Made by a program: the position numbers and the translations under genes. From Pectinatus sottacetonis (GTDB taxonomy: Bacteria > Bacillota > Negativicutes > Selenomonadales > Selenomonadaceae), in contig NZ_WIQK01000001.1 of the NCBI RefSeq assembly GCF_015732155.1, positions 1,622,001-1,686,000 of the forward strand: a DNA stretch of 64,000 bases, given 5' to 3'. Each line of letters begins with the position of its first letter. Position 1 is the first letter of the stretch. This document shows, piece after piece, positions 37,097 to 46,781 of this stretch. A model generated the notes under the pieces. That model was not told the DNA's origin. It ran no database searches and saw nothing but the letters and a program-made list of their open reading frames with translations.

Positions 37097-37897
37097 ATGT
37101 GGGAAATAGGAACTATTCATATATATTGGTATGGAATTACAGTTAGTTTTTCAATAATTGTAGGAATGGTTATAACATGGCTTAATGTGGTAAAAAGAAA
37201 GGAAAATTTTTCAGTAATAATTGACATGTTGCTTTGTACTATACCAGCAGGGATTGTTTGCAGCAGAGTAATATATGTGTTTTTTCACTGGCCAGAGTTT
37301 TCCTATAATATTTATAATATAGTCATGCTTAATAAGGGTGGGATGTCTGTATATGGGGCTTTTGCCGGATTATTGCTGGGGACATTAGTATATACATATG
37401 TGTCAGACAGGGATTTTTGGTTTTGGCTGGATGTATTGACACCAGGAATGATTGCCGGGCTTATGGTTAATCAAATCGGTAATTTTTGCATGCAGAATAC
37501 AATCGGCAGTCCTTTTCCCATAAGTGTAAGCAGCAATCATGCTTTAGCAGTATATCTTCAATTTAAGCAAAGACCAGCTGGTTTTGAAAACTATTTGTAT
37601 TACAGACCAGTGGCATTATATCAGGCTGGGGCTTTAGGAATAATTTTGCTATATTCAATAGCATTGACATATATGCAGGTCATTTATAATAAAATATCTT
37701 ATGGTACCATTTTTTTGTCAGCAATCATTTTAGCGACGGGATGCAGATTTTATTTTGGTTTTATGTATTTATCAACCCATATAGATATAAGCCTGCATAC
37801 TGGACAATATATTGCTTTATTAATAATGGCAGCTTGCGGCATTATTTATTATTATCGGAAGAAAAAAATTAGAAATAAAAATACATATCATTACTAA
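37097..37897 (+). CDS. Divergent Lgt-like prolipoprotein diacylglyceryl transferase homologue
   Basis: A membrane protein of 266 aa from ATG 37097 (MWEIGTIHIYWYGITVSFSI) with about seven helices, recognisable as the Lgt fold. Lgt adds diacylglycerol to lipobox cysteines. Usual catalytic motifs are altered: GGMS-F-H-GG reads GGMSVYGAFAG, GR-x-GNF-x-NGE reads NQIGNFCMQN. The late arginine in TGCRFYFGFMY is kept. The frame reaches 37016, but the family starts at MWEIG. It may be a paralogue with another function, or inactive; a second lgt would be expected elsewhere. Confidence 0.75.
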   Translation: MWEIGTIHIYWYGITVSFSIIVGMVITWLNVVKRKENFSVIIDMLLCTIPAGIVCSRVIYVFFHWPEFSYNIYNIVMLNKGGMSVYGAFAGLLLGTLVYTYVSDRDFWFWLDVLTPGMIAGLMVNQIGNFCMQNTIGSPFPISVSSNHALAVYLQFKQRPAGFENYLYYRPVALYQAGALGIILLYSIALTYMQVIYNKISYGTIFLSAIILATGCRFYFGFMYLSTHIDISLHTGQYIALLIMAACGIIYYYRKKKIRNKNTYHY

Positions 37898-38047
37898 ATA
37901 TATAATATAATATGTATATATAAGACGTTTTATAAGATACGGAGCTAACAGTATGAAGCCGTTTCTCCGTAAGAGATAGTATTTACTGTTGACAACAGAT
38001 AAAAATATATTTTGGGGTTTTATCCTGAGAGAGAAGAGGTAATTCTT

Positions 38048-38392
38048 ATGATGGCATTAAATTTTCAGGCACCTAAACATGAAAAATTATTGATGATTCG
38101 TCAAAAAAATTGTACAGTGCGTTTGGGGGATGTGAGTAAACACTTTCCAGAAAGTTCATTAGTATGGATCACTACAGGTGGTAAATTTCAACCTAAGAAA
38201 AAACTTTTTATTGCTTTTTTGGATAAGGTACAGGTTAAAACGATGGCTGAATTGACATCAGAAGATCTTGATCATCAGAACCCGGAGATAAACACACGGG
38301 AAGATCTAGTACGCGATTTTGAAAATATTTATAAAAAAAGAATAACATTGGAAGATACTGTAACTGTAATCTATTTTTCCGAAGTTTTATAA
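38048..38392 (+). CDS. Small ASCH-like protein
   Basis: The protein of about 114 aa has QKNCTVRLGDVSKHFPESSL, ELTSEDLDHQNPEINTREDL and VTVIYFSEV, a pattern like ASCH/PUA-type domains, which often bind RNA or modified nucleosides. ATG codons at 38048 and 38051 are both preceded by AGAAGAGGTAATTCTT. No partner gene is adjacent; the cobalamin promoter begins four bases after the stop. Function unknown. Confidence 0.7.
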   Translation: MMALNFQAPKHEKLLMIRQKNCTVRLGDVSKHFPESSLVWITTGGKFQPKKKLFIAFLDKVQVKTMAELTSEDLDHQNPEINTREDLVRDFENIYKKRITLEDTVTVIYFSEVL

Positions 38393-38395
38393 GTA

Positions 38396-38424
38396 TTAAC
38401 AATAAATAATATCTATGCTATAAT
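38396..38424 (+). promoter_or_regulatory. Promoter of the cobalamin-riboswitch transcript
   Basis: TTAACA (38396-38401) and TATAAT (38419-38424) with a 17-base spacer, 36 bases upstream of the riboswitch. Confidence 0.75.
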
Positions 38425-38459
38425 ATTATCTGTACATGAACTGAAAATTGAATATAATG

Positions 38460-38612
38460 AACCAGGTGCCTTAAAGGCTCAATAGAGAAGCCGGTAAAAG
38501 CCGGCACGGTCCCGCCACTGTAACAGGGAGCAATTTTACAAAATGTCACTGAGTAATTATCTTGGGAAGGCGTAAAAGAGCGAAGATCTGAAGTCAGGAG
38601 AACTGCCTGGTT
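38460..38612 (+). promoter_or_regulatory. Cobalamin riboswitch
   Basis: Conserved blocks appear in order: AGGTGCC, AAGCCGGCACGGTCCCGCC, ACTGTAACAGGGAG, TGTCACTG, TTGGGAAGGCG, CGAAGATCTGAAGTCAGGAG and ACTGCCTGG. The closing helix is AACCAGG (38460-38466) with CCTGGTT (38606-38612). It lies upstream of a terminator and the BtuB-type receptor, so adenosylcobalamin or another cobalamin should switch off receptor synthesis. Confidence 0.95.
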
Positions 38613-38702
38613 AACAAATCACGGTTATGACCTACGAGCGATGGGAAATGGGATTTATTGTAATTGTATATTAAGCACCGATAGGGGTTTATAATGTACA
38701 CT

Positions 38703-38735
38703 AAGCTTTCGCGTCTATGGCGAAGGCTTTTTTTG
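38703..38735 (+). terminator. Expression-platform terminator of the cobalamin riboswitch
   Basis: AAGCTTTCGC (38703-38712) pairs with GCGAAGGCTT (38720-38729) with one G-U pair and is followed by a T run. It lies between the aptamer and the receptor gene. Confidence 0.88.
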
Positions 38736-38829
38736 TGTCAATTATAAAATTTTATCAACGTATTCCAAGGGCAGGCTCAAATGTGTTGTCCGCCATAGAA
38801 TAAATAATATATTATATAAGGAGATTTTT

Positions 38830-40827
38830 ATGAAAAGACTGAAAAAAATAATATTTTTAACTGCTGTTTGTACAGCAACAATCCCGGGAAACATTACTGC
38901 TGCCCAGCAAGCAGTGAATGCCAGTGTTGATGGAAAGGATGGACAGTCTGCAGAGTATAATATTGACAATACGATAGTCACAGCCACGCGTAGTAAGAAA
39001 AAAAATATTGAAGTGCCTGAGTCTGTAGAAGTAATTACTGCTGAACAAATAAAAAACAGCGGTGCGACAAACGCTGCTGAAGCTTTAGCGAAAGTAAATG
39101 GGTTTACTTATAAATCATTTGGACCTGCCGGAGCTTCACGAGGAGCTATGAATAATGAATTAATAATACGCGGTGTAGGTAATGGAACTTTGGTTTTATT
39201 AAATGGCAATCCTATTTCCTGGCGGGGAAAGTATGATATAGACGAAATACCGGCTGAAAGTATTGAGCGCATTGAAATAGTAAAAGGAAGTGGCTCAATT
39301 TTATATGGCAGTGAAGCAATGGGTGGTGTGGTCAACATCATAACAAAAAAAACAGCCCAAAATACAGTGACTGCTGGTATAGGAAATTATGGCAGGAAAT
39401 TTTATAATATCAATGCTGGAACTGATAAAATAACAATCAATTACAATCGTGATAAATGGGGAACTGTATCTGACCTCAGTGAAAAATATATTAATTTACA
39501 TAAGCTTAAAGGAATTGCCCAGACCGATGTGAAAGATGTGCAGAAAGAAAGTGCCGCAGTAAATTATAAGATAAATAATAATTGGAATGCATTTTATGGA
39601 TATTATCATACCAAAGCTATTTATGATTATTTTATGAGCAGCGTTGATGAGTCAACCGAGGGCATTACATCAGGTATGACATATAATATTCATAAAGCGG
39701 TCACTACGCAGCGCATTGGACAATTATCTTATCACGATAATAATGTTAAAGGCAATTTTTATTATAATACGGGAATAATAAAATACAGCGGTCCGACATT
39801 TATAGACCGTATGGGAAATCAGGTAAATGATTTTTATAATACGCGTGAACGTAATACATCCTACGGAATTGACGGTCAAAGGACCTGGCATATTGGGGAA
39901 AAAACCAATATAATAAGCGGTTTGGATTTGCAAAGAGAAAAATATGAACCACTATTAACAGGTCATGGGGAAAGTGGAAGAAATCGGTCAAGAAATAACT
40001 GGGGTGTATTTACGCAGTGGGAACAGCAATTTGACAAGAAAAATACAGGTACTATTGGTATGAGAGAAACATGGACCACTGATGCGGATAACGACCAGAA
40101 TTACAGTAATTTCAGCATGGCAGGCAGTATTTTACATAAAATGGATAATGAAAATAACATATATTTAAATATTAACCAGTCCTTTATTATGCCGACATTT
40201 GCACAGATGTATGGTTCAAGCGATAAGGCAGTGCCTAATCCCGGGCTGAAACCGCAGACAGGGATAAATTACGAGCTGGGCTGGAAGAAAAATAGTGGTA
40301 GACATAATTGGAAAGCAGCTGTTTTTCATACTGTCATAAAAGATAATATCACAGCAAAATTAAACAATGCCAAGACCGAATATACATATTTGAATGAAGA
40401 TTTCAGAAATACTGGGATAGAATTATCATGTGATATTGCTGATAAGGCAGACAATTTTACTTATAAATGGGGAATCACTTATCAAAATCCTCGCGTTAAA
40501 AGTACCAATAAAGATTATTGGGATGAAAAATATGGACGTTTGCAGCTAATGAGCGGGCTTACTTATAAATACAGAAAACTAAATTCTACTATTAGTGCTT
40601 CATATTTGTGTGATAGAGTGGAAGCTCTTGACAATGAACATTCTACGAAAGTAAAACCTTATCTGCTAACTACATGGAATACGATTTATCAGCCTGATGC
40701 TAATAACGAAATTGCGCTGACAATAGATAACCTGCTAGATCGCAGAGATAATGTAATGCAATCTTCAACAAATTATAATATTATAACTCCGGTAAATTAC
40801 TTATTGACATTTACGCATAAGTTTTAA
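38830..40827 (+). CDS. btuB: TonB-dependent vitamin B12 receptor (BtuB-type)
   Basis: A 665-aa outer-membrane receptor: signal peptide (to about residue 25), TonB box NTIVTATRS (residues 47-55), plug domain with NELIIRGVGNGTLVLLNGNP and GSGSILYGSEAMGGVVNI, and a 22-strand barrel ending in YLLTFTHKF with the terminal Phe. BtuB imports cobalamin with energy from TonB. The upstream cobalamin riboswitch supports the substrate. Transport genes btuCDF are not in the window. Confidence 0.93.
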   Translation: MKRLKKIIFLTAVCTATIPGNITAAQQAVNASVDGKDGQSAEYNIDNTIVTATRSKKKNIEVPESVEVITAEQIKNSGATNAAEALAKVNGFTYKSFGPAGASRGAMNNELIIRGVGNGTLVLLNGNPISWRGKYDIDEIPAESIERIEIVKGSGSILYGSEAMGGVVNIITKKTAQNTVTAGIGNYGRKFYNINAGTDKITINYNRDKWGTVSDLSEKYINLHKLKGIAQTDVKDVQKESAAVNYKINNNWNAFYGYYHTKAIYDYFMSSVDESTEGITSGMTYNIHKAVTTQRIGQLSYHDNNVKGNFYYNTGIIKYSGPTFIDRMGNQVNDFYNTRERNTSYGIDGQRTWHIGEKTNIISGLDLQREKYEPLLTGHGESGRNRSRNNWGVFTQWEQQFDKKNTGTIGMRETWTTDADNDQNYSNFSMAGSILHKMDNENNIYLNINQSFIMPTFAQMYGSSDKAVPNPGLKPQTGINYELGWKKNSGRHNWKAAVFHTVIKDNITAKLNNAKTEYTYLNEDFRNTGIELSCDIADKADNFTYKWGITYQNPRVKSTNKDYWDEKYGRLQLMSGLTYKYRKLNSTISASYLCDRVEALDNEHSTKVKPYLLTTWNTIYQPDANNEIALTIDNLLDRRDNVMQSSTNYNIITPVNYLLTFTHKF

Positions 40828-40978
40828 TCAAAAACAGGCTGCCGCATAAGGATATTGACATCATAAAATGCAGTTTATTACCGCTGTGCTGTTAAGAACA
40901 GACAAGGTAAATATACACATTTGTGAATGAAAATTTCTGTGCGCGGCAGTCTAGTTATATTAAGCCAAAACAAAAAAA

Positions 40979-41230
40979 TTATTCTAAATCTTTTTTTATA
41001 CGGTGGAATTCTTCACTGGTTATTTCTCCGCGGGCATAACGCTGTTTTAATATATCAAGTGCGGTATCCTGATGCTGAAGTGAATGGGTGCTACCATGAA
41101 AAATTGTCCTGTAAAACCAGATAGCAGCCATAATGATAAGAACAGTAGAGGCTACATGAGTGATTATACTAAAGCCTGTACCAAACCAATTGAAAGGACC
41201 ATTGTATCCACTATATCCATATCCCATCAT
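40979..41230 (-). CDS. SHOCT-domain small membrane protein
   Basis: The 83-aa protein has a Gly/Tyr-rich N-terminus, one membrane helix (about residues 22-42) and a C-terminal SHOCT motif, ALDILKQRYARGEITSEEFH. SHOCT segments mediate oligomerisation. ATG follows AGGAAGGTAATAATT. The role is unknown. Confidence 0.85.
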   Translation of the reverse strand: MMGYGYSGYNGPFNWFGTGFSIITHVASTVLIIMAAIWFYRTIFHGSTHSLQHQDTALDILKQRYARGEITSEEFHRIKKDLE

Positions 41231-41293
41231 AATTATTACCTTCCTTATTAGTAATATAAAATTAGTTAATAAAAAATATTAAGAAAAATATTT

Positions 41294-41341
41294 TACTTAT
41301 TCTTTTTATGCATATAGAATTATGCATAAAAAGAATAAGTA
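41294..41341. terminator. Terminator downstream of rodA
   Basis: Perfect arms of 21 bp (41294-41314 and 41321-41341) around TAGAAT. It is placed to end minus-strand rodA transcripts. Confidence 0.85.
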
Positions 41342-41354
41342 TTTATAAAAATAT

Positions 41355-42464
41355 TTAAAATATAAGTTGTTGACGATTATTATAAATATTAAGCAGCAGG
41401 CCCATTGATAATATATTAGTAATAAGCGAGCTTACGCCATAACTTATAAATGGGAGTGGAATGCCTGTTACAGGCATTATTCCTATTGTCATGCCTACAT
41501 TTACTAATACATGGAAAGCCAGCATGGAATTAACACCGACAGCTAGTAGTATTCCAAAATTATCGCTGGCTTCCCGAGCAATTCGCATACCACGCCATAA
41601 AAGAAATAAAAATATTAAAAGAACTATTGCTGTGCCGATAAAACCCGTTTCTTCACCAATAACAGCAAAGATAAAATCAGTATGATTTTCTGGAAGAAAA
41701 TTTAGCTGACTTTGTGTTCCTTGAAATAGACCCTTACCAAATAGAAGACCCGAACCAATAGCTATTTTTGATTGTATTATATGGTATCCTGAACCTAAAG
41801 GATCTATATTAGGATTAATAAAAACCATGATACGCATTTTCTGGTAATCTTTTAAAAAATGCCAAAAAATAGGCAGTAAGGACAGACCAAAACCAAAAAG
41901 AATAGCAATTAATCTCATGTTAACGCCGGCAGCAAAAATCATGCCAAAAAATATAGCCAGAAAGACAAGTGCTGTACCTAAATCAGGTTGAGTAACAACT
42001 AAACAGAAAGGAACAATGAGGTATAAAGCAACTGGCAGCAGGTCTTTAAATGTATTTAACTTGCCTACTCTGTTTTCAAGTAGAGCAGCTAGAGAAATTA
42101 TCATTATTAATTTAGAAAACTCTGATGGTTGAAAACTGATTGGTCCTATTTGTATCCAGCGTTGTGCGCCTAAGGCAGAATGACCGGCAATATCAACTGC
42201 TAGCAGCAAAATAGCATTAAATATATATAGCTTATTTCCAAGCGGCTGTAGCATACGGTAATCAAATTTCATCATTATAAATACTAGTGCAGCGCCTATT
42301 AAAGCAAAGATACTTTGGCGCTGTACGTACCAATACCGTTCATTACCCGGGGTGTTTACGTGTGTTGCACTGCCGATTATAACAATACCAATCAGAATTA
42401 AAATAGCAACTGCAATTATTAATGGCAGGTCTATACGGCGTAAAAATCTACTGTTGTTGAACAT
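41355..42464 (-). CDS. rodA: Rod shape-determining SEDS protein RodA
   Basis: A SEDS-family polytopic protein of 369 aa with about ten helices. Landmarks are PSEFSKLIMIISLA, VTQPDLGTALVFLAIF (catalytic aspartate region) and GIPLPFISYGVSSLITN. RodA polymerises glycan during elongation with a class B PBP. RodA is favoured over FtsW by length and the N-terminus. The best partner PBP in the window is far away (11071). The start ATG has AGGA 5 bases upstream and AGGAGG further away. Confidence 0.92.
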   Translation of the reverse strand: MFNNSRFLRRIDLPLIIAVAILILIGIVIIGSATHVNTPGNERYWYVQRQSIFALIGAALVFIMMKFDYRMLQPLGNKLYIFNAILLLAVDIAGHSALGAQRWIQIGPISFQPSEFSKLIMIISLAALLENRVGKLNTFKDLLPVALYLIVPFCLVVTQPDLGTALVFLAIFFGMIFAAGVNMRLIAILFGFGLSLLPIFWHFLKDYQKMRIMVFINPNIDPLGSGYHIIQSKIAIGSGLLFGKGLFQGTQSQLNFLPENHTDFIFAVIGEETGFIGTAIVLLIFLFLLWRGMRIAREASDNFGILLAVGVNSMLAFHVLVNVGMTIGIMPVTGIPLPFISYGVSSLITNILSMGLLLNIYNNRQQLIF

Positions 42465-42502
42465 ATTGTCCTGAGGGACCTCCTATTTTATTAGTGAATT
42501 GT

Positions 42503-43060
42503 TTATCGCTTGAGTGACATAATAATTTCTCCTGAATCAATGTCAATTATTTCAATTTCTTTATCTGTAAGAATTGCGGCAGTTTGTTTTTTATCAGTTC
42601 TTTTACTTAATGATGGTGATCCGGGATTTAGAAAAATTGTTTTCCCACGTTTTTCCAGCACATTAATATGGACATGCCCGCTTATAAAGATATCGGCCTT
42701 AAGATGTGCCGCCATAGTATCCTTTTCTTTATCGGACATTACATGATGACCGTGGGTTGTTATAATTTTCAGTCCATTCACAACTACATACGTATATGGT
42801 GCTTGTATGGGGGTATTTAAAACGAGCTGGTCTACCTCACTGTCGCAATTGCCTTTAGCAATAATTATAGGCATAGGGAGGCTGTTTATTTTTTCTGCTA
42901 GTTTTGCAGGATTATAGTCAGGCAGCATAGGATTCCTTGGACCATGATAGAGAACATCTCCGGCGTGAATTATCATATCTGAATCCTTAAATAGTTTTTC
43001 ATATGCAAGAGAAAAACGATCCACACAGCCATGTGTATCACTTATTATTCCTATTTTCAT
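42503..43060 (-). CDS. yfcE: YfcE/MJ0936-type metallophosphodiesterase
   Basis: The 185-aa calcineurin-like phosphodiesterase has the metal-site motifs SDTHGC, GDVLYHG, AKGNCDSEVD, TTHGHH and GHVHIN. YfcE-type enzymes cleave phosphodiesters in vitro; the cell substrate is not known. It lies upstream of rodA on the same strand with a 38-base gap. Confidence 0.92.
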   Translation of the reverse strand: MKIGIISDTHGCVDRFSLAYEKLFKDSDMIIHAGDVLYHGPRNPMLPDYNPAKLAEKINSLPMPIIIAKGNCDSEVDQLVLNTPIQAPYTYVVVNGLKIITTHGHHVMSDKEKDTMAAHLKADIFISGHVHINVLEKRGKTIFLNPGSPSLSKRTDKKQTAAILTDKEIEIIDIDSGEIIMSLKR

Positions 43061-43399
43061 AGAATTAACACTCCTTTTAGATGTTTTAATGATTGTGTGA
43101 CGATACCACAGTGAAATTTATATTAATTGAAGCTATATAGATATCCATATAGTTTAAGCTGAAATTGAGTATGGTAAGTTTGTACTGTTTAATTTTATAA
43201 AAATAATACATAATAAAAAAATGATAGTCTTTTAGCTAAATTATACTTATAAGTGTAATAAAATTCAACAGCAATGGAAAAAATTAAATCAGATTTGCTC
43301 ATTAAAATAGTATTAATAGGGCGGCCGGCAGTCTGGTCTGGATTATATTTGTGGCTATATATACTGTTCAAAGTATGGCGAATTTATATTATTTTGCCA
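43061..43399. other. Intergenic region between yfcE and argR
   Basis: No gene is visible in this AT-rich stretch. Part of it should contain the yfcE promoter, but no clear hexamer pair stands out. Confidence 0.4.
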
Positions 43400-43466
43400 A
43401 AAATTCAAATAAAAACAGGCATTATTGTATTTTCTATATAATAATGCCTGTTTTTATTTGAATTTT
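43400..43466. terminator. 27-bp perfect inverted repeat, terminator of argR
   Basis: Arms 43400-43426 and 43440-43466 are perfectly complementary with a 13-base loop. The core AAAAACAGGCATT / AATGCCTGTTTTT is the same as in the terminator at 31773-31830. It ends argR transcripts. Confidence 0.88.
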
Positions 43467-43479
43467 GTCAGATCGTTTT

Positions 43480-43956
43480 TTAGAGACAGGTTTTGTGGAT
43501 GGACATCTTTAACAGTGTTTGTAATTTTTTTAGAACAGTAGTGGTTATTATATTTGATTTTATAATTATTAGTAAAGTATTATCTCCTGCCAATGTTCCA
43601 AGTATCTCGGGAAATTTGATATAGTCAATAAAAAAAGCAACAGCTTCAGCTGAGCCGGGCAAAGTGTGCATAACAATAATATTTTCACTAAAATCCATTG
43701 ATAATACAGAGTCCTGGAAGATACGTAAATGGCCCTTGATTGAATAACTATGTGATGAATCGGTTCTACAGGCATATCGGTAACGTCCCGTACCAGTTGG
43801 AATTTTCATTAGCATTAAACGATTTATATCACGCGAAACAGTGGCTTGTGTAACATTAAATCCTTCTTTTTGCAGTATGGTTAAAAGCTCATTTTGTGTA
43901 TTGACCTCGTGCGTTGTGATAATTTGTTTAATTTTCTCAAGTCGTAAATTTTTCAT
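43480..43956 (-). CDS. argR: Arginine repressor ArgR/AhrC
   Basis: A protein of about 158 aa with an N-terminal winged helix (LRLEKIKQIITTHEVNTQNE; VTQATVSRDINRLM recognition helix) and a C-terminal oligomerisation and arginine-binding domain with GTLAGDNTLLII. ArgR hexamers bind ARG boxes in response to arginine. ATG 43956 is preferred to GTG 43965 because GAGAAGTG is well spaced from it. It is divergent from the arginine deiminase operon, which it probably controls. Confidence 0.92.
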   Translation of the reverse strand: MKNLRLEKIKQIITTHEVNTQNELLTILQKEGFNVTQATVSRDINRLMLMKIPTGTGRYRYACRTDSSHSYSIKGHLRIFQDSVLSMDFSENIIVMHTLPGSAEAVAFFIDYIKFPEILGTLAGDNTLLIIIKSNIITTTVLKKLQTLLKMSIHKTCL

Positions 43957-43965
43957 AAAATTCAC

Positions 43966-44237
43966 TTCTCTTTCCTTAGTTTTTATAAATTAAAAATAAA
44001 CAGCATTATTTTTTATAATATATCCCTTAATGTGTTTTAGTCAATTAATTTACATACTTATAATAGATGTAATACTTATTAAAGGTTAAAAAAATAAAAT
44101 GAATATTTATAAAAAAATAATTAAGAAAAAACTGATTACTTAAATAAATCCTTAATATACAATGAAATAAAATACAAAGTAAAGTTTATTTTTATTCCAA
44201 ATGAATATAATATTATAAAAAATAGTTATTATTGTGT
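43966..44237. promoter_or_regulatory. argR-arcA divergent regulatory region, upstream part
   Basis: No gene is present. AATGAATATTTATAA (near 44098-44112) and ATTCCAAATGAATATAA (near 44196-44212) resemble ARG-box half sites (consensus TGAAT-N4-ATTCA). They are candidates for ArgR binding, but the strong AT bias makes chance matches likely. Confidence 0.4.
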
Positions 44238-44266
44238 TTGACAAAACCTTTATAATTTAATATACT
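44238..44266 (+). promoter_or_regulatory. Promoter of the arc operon
   Basis: TTGACA (44238-44243) and TATACT (44261-44266) with a 17-base spacer, close to consensus, 120 bases upstream of arcA. Confidence 0.8.
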
Positions 44267-44277
44267 TCAATCATAGT

Positions 44278-44293
44278 AACCACCTAGGTAGTT
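44278..44293. promoter_or_regulatory. Operator-like palindrome in the arc leader
   Basis: AACCACCTAGGTAGTT is a 16-base palindrome with one mismatched pair, 12 bases after the -10 box. It is more GC-rich than its surroundings. Its position suits a repressor site; the TrmB-type regulator at 49442 or ArgR could bind, but the sequence is unlike ARG boxes. Confidence 0.5.
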
Positions 44294-44385
44294 AATAGAT
44301 AATAAACAGAAAGAAGTGTTTGCAGAAATTATAAACTGGCAATAGAAAATAGTATTGATAATTAATTGTAACATAGGAGAAAACT

Positions 44386-45672
44386 ATGGAAAGTACATTA
44401 TTAAGAAAACCTATAAATAAAACTGATAAGATAATTGATCCGAATAAAGTGTTAAATGTCACATCAGAAATTGGTAGATTGAAAACGGTACTGCTTCATA
44501 GGCCCGGCCAGGAAATTGAAAATTTAACGCCGGATCTTTTAGGCAGATTACTATTCGATGATATTCCGTATCTTAAGATTGCACAGGAAGAACATGATTG
44601 TTTTGCTGATATTTTGCGGAAGAACGGGGTAAAAGTTTTATATCTGGAAGAACTTGCGGTAGAAACAATTTCAGATGAAGAAGTTAAACAAAAATTTATC
44701 AGGCAATTCATTGATGAAGCTTCGGTTTCCGGTGAAAGTTTGCAAAAAACATTGATAGAATATTTTGGCAGTCTTCCCAATAAAACTTTGATCAATAAAA
44801 TGATGTCTGGTGTGCGAAAAGAAGAAATAGACAAAAAACATTGTAAATCGCTTTGTGGGCAGATAGATGATAATTATCCATTTATCTGTGATCCAATGCC
44901 AAATTTGTATTTTACCAGGGATCCCTTTGCGGTCGTTGGTAATGGTATTAGCTTAAATCATATGCGTACACAGACAAGAAACAGGGAAACAATTTTTGCT
45001 AAGTATATTTTTGCTAATCATCCATATTTTAAAGATGCTGAAATACCGTTTTGGTTTGATCGGGATGAAAAAACATCTATTGAAGGTGGAGATATTCTGG
45101 TACTGAACAATACGACTTTGGCTATTGGTATATCACAAAGGACAGATGCTGCTTCTATTGATAAGATATGTAAAAGGTTATTTTTGAATAATACGAATTT
45201 TAAAACTGTTCTTGCTTTTAATATTCCGGTGTCAAGAGCGTTCATGCATTTAGATACAGTTTTTACTATGGTTGATCGTGATAAATTTACGATACATTCA
45301 GGAATAGAAGGGCCATTGACTGTTTATGAAATAACAAAACAGGGAGATCAGAATCATTTAGAAATAAATATAGAAAAACAGAACGCTAAATTAGAGGATA
45401 TTCTGCAAAAACATTTAGGCTGTGAAATAACACTTATTCGTTGTGGGAACGGGGATAAAATCGCCGGAGCACGCGAACAATGGAATGATGGAGCTAACAC
45501 ACTGGCAATCGCACCAAGAGAAGTTGTGGTTTATTCCCGCAATTATGTTACAAACAAAATACTTTCAGAAAAATATGGGATTAAGCTTCATATTATTCCT
45601 TCATCTGAATTATCGCGTGGCCGAGGTGGTCCAAGGTGTATGAGTATGCCGCTTTATCGAGAAGATTTATAA
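44386..45672 (+). CDS. arcA: Arginine deiminase
   Basis: A 428-aa enzyme converting arginine to citrulline and ammonia, the first step of the fermentative arginine deiminase route. Motifs are [38 protein letters not shown] (catalytic His) and the C-terminal Cys in [15 protein letters not shown]. It is slightly longer than usual at the N-terminus. ATG follows AGGAGAAAACT. It is the first gene of arcABDC. Confidence 0.96.
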   Translation: MESTLLRKPINKTDKIIDPNKVLNVTSEIGRLKTVLLHRPGQEIENLTPDLLGRLLFDDIPYLKIAQEEHDCFADILRKNGVKVLYLEELAVETISDEEVKQKFIRQFIDEASVSGESLQKTLIEYFGSLPNKTLINKMMSGVRKEEIDKKHCKSLCGQIDDNYPFICDPMPNLYFTRDPFAVVGNGISLNHMRTQTRNRETIFAKYIFANHPYFKDAEIPFWFDRDEKTSIEGGDILVLNNTTLAIGISQRTDAASIDKICKRLFLNNTNFKTVLAFNIPVSRAFMHLDTVFTMVDRDKFTIHSGIEGPLTVYEITKQGDQNHLEINIEKQNAKLEDILQKHLGCEITLIRCGNGDKIAGAREQWNDGANTLAIAPREVVVYSRNYVTNKILSEKYGIKLHIIPSSELSRGRGGPRCMSMPLYREDL

Positions 45673-45691
45673 CAAAAAGGAGATTGTTGAT

Positions 45692-46690
45692 ATGGGTTTC
45701 AATTTAAAAAATCGTAGTTTTTTGACATTGTTAGATTTTTCACCTAAGGAAATAAATTATATGCTTGATTTAGCAAAGAATTTGAAACAAGCAAAATATA
45801 CAGGAAATGAACAGCAGAAACTCAGAGGGAAAAATATAGTAATCCTTTTTGAAAAAGATTCTACAAGAACCAGATGTTCTTTTGAAGTTGGAGCATATGA
45901 TCAAGGGGCAGGAGTTACTTATTTAGGCCCTACAGGTAGTCAGATTGGGAAAAAGGAATCTATTGCCGATACAGCTCGTGTATTAGGACGCATGTATGAT
46001 GGAATTGAATATCGCGGTTTTGATCAGAAAATTGTTGAAAAATTGGCAAAATATTCAGGGGTACCAGTATGGAACGGACTTACTGATGCTGATCATCCTA
46101 CGCAGGTTTTAGCTGATTTTTTAACAGCAAAAGAACATTTGAATAAACCATATGAAAAAATGGTTTTTGCTTTTTTGGGCGATGGCAGGAATAATGTTGC
46201 TAATGCCTTAATGATAGGTGCAGCTAAAATGGGAATGGATTTTCGTATTGCAGCACCTAAAGAGTTGTGGCCGGAAAATGAATTATTGGAAAAATGCCGC
46301 TCAATTGCTGGATATACTGGTGGAAGAATAACTATTACTGAAGATGTTGCGGCAGGAGTTAAACACGCAGATGTTTTATATACGGATGTTTGGGTTTCTA
46401 TGGGAGAAGCAGATGAAATATGGGCACAGAGAATAAAATTGCTGACGCCATATAGAATAACTTCACAGGTATTGAGAATGACTGAAAATGATAAAGTCAT
46501 TTTTGAGCATTGCCTGCCGGCATTTCATAATACTGAAACTAAAGTTGGGAAAAAGATTTTTGAAAAATTTGGTTTAAAGGAAATGGAAGTTAGTAATGAA
46601 GTATTTGAAGGAAAACATTCAGTTGTTTTTGACGAAGCGGAAAATAGAATGCATACAATAAAGGCTGTTATGGTCGCTGCTTTAAGCTGA
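45692..46690 (+). CDS. arcB: Ornithine carbamoyltransferase (catabolic)
   Basis: The 332-aa enzyme splits citrulline to ornithine and carbamoyl phosphate in the deiminase pathway. The carbamoyl phosphate site is [16 protein letters not shown]; others are [15 protein letters not shown] and [10 protein letters not shown]. Context (arcA upstream, arcD and arcC downstream) indicates the catabolic role over anabolic ArgF. A terminator separates it from arcD. Confidence 0.95.
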   Translation: MGFNLKNRSFLTLLDFSPKEINYMLDLAKNLKQAKYTGNEQQKLRGKNIVILFEKDSTRTRCSFEVGAYDQGAGVTYLGPTGSQIGKKESIADTARVLGRMYDGIEYRGFDQKIVEKLAKYSGVPVWNGLTDADHPTQVLADFLTAKEHLNKPYEKMVFAFLGDGRNNVANALMIGAAKMGMDFRIAAPKELWPENELLEKCRSIAGYTGGRITITEDVAAGVKHADVLYTDVWVSMGEADEIWAQRIKLLTPYRITSQVLRMTENDKVIFEHCLPAFHNTETKVGKKIFEKFGLKEMEVSNEVFEGKHSVVFDEAENRMHTIKAVMVAALS

Positions 46691-46698
46691 GTGATGGC

Positions 46699-46739
46699 AA
46701 AATGCTGTTCAGCAGAGAAGGGCAGCTGAACAGCATTTT
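46699..46739 (+). terminator. Terminator inside the arc operon, after arcB
   Basis: AAAATGCTGTTCAGC (46699-46713) pairs perfectly with 46725-46739. It may lower transcription of arcD and arcC relative to arcAB. Confidence 0.8.
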
Positions 46740-46781
46740 ATAAAATTAAATAATATTATCAATAATAAAGAGGTGTTATCC

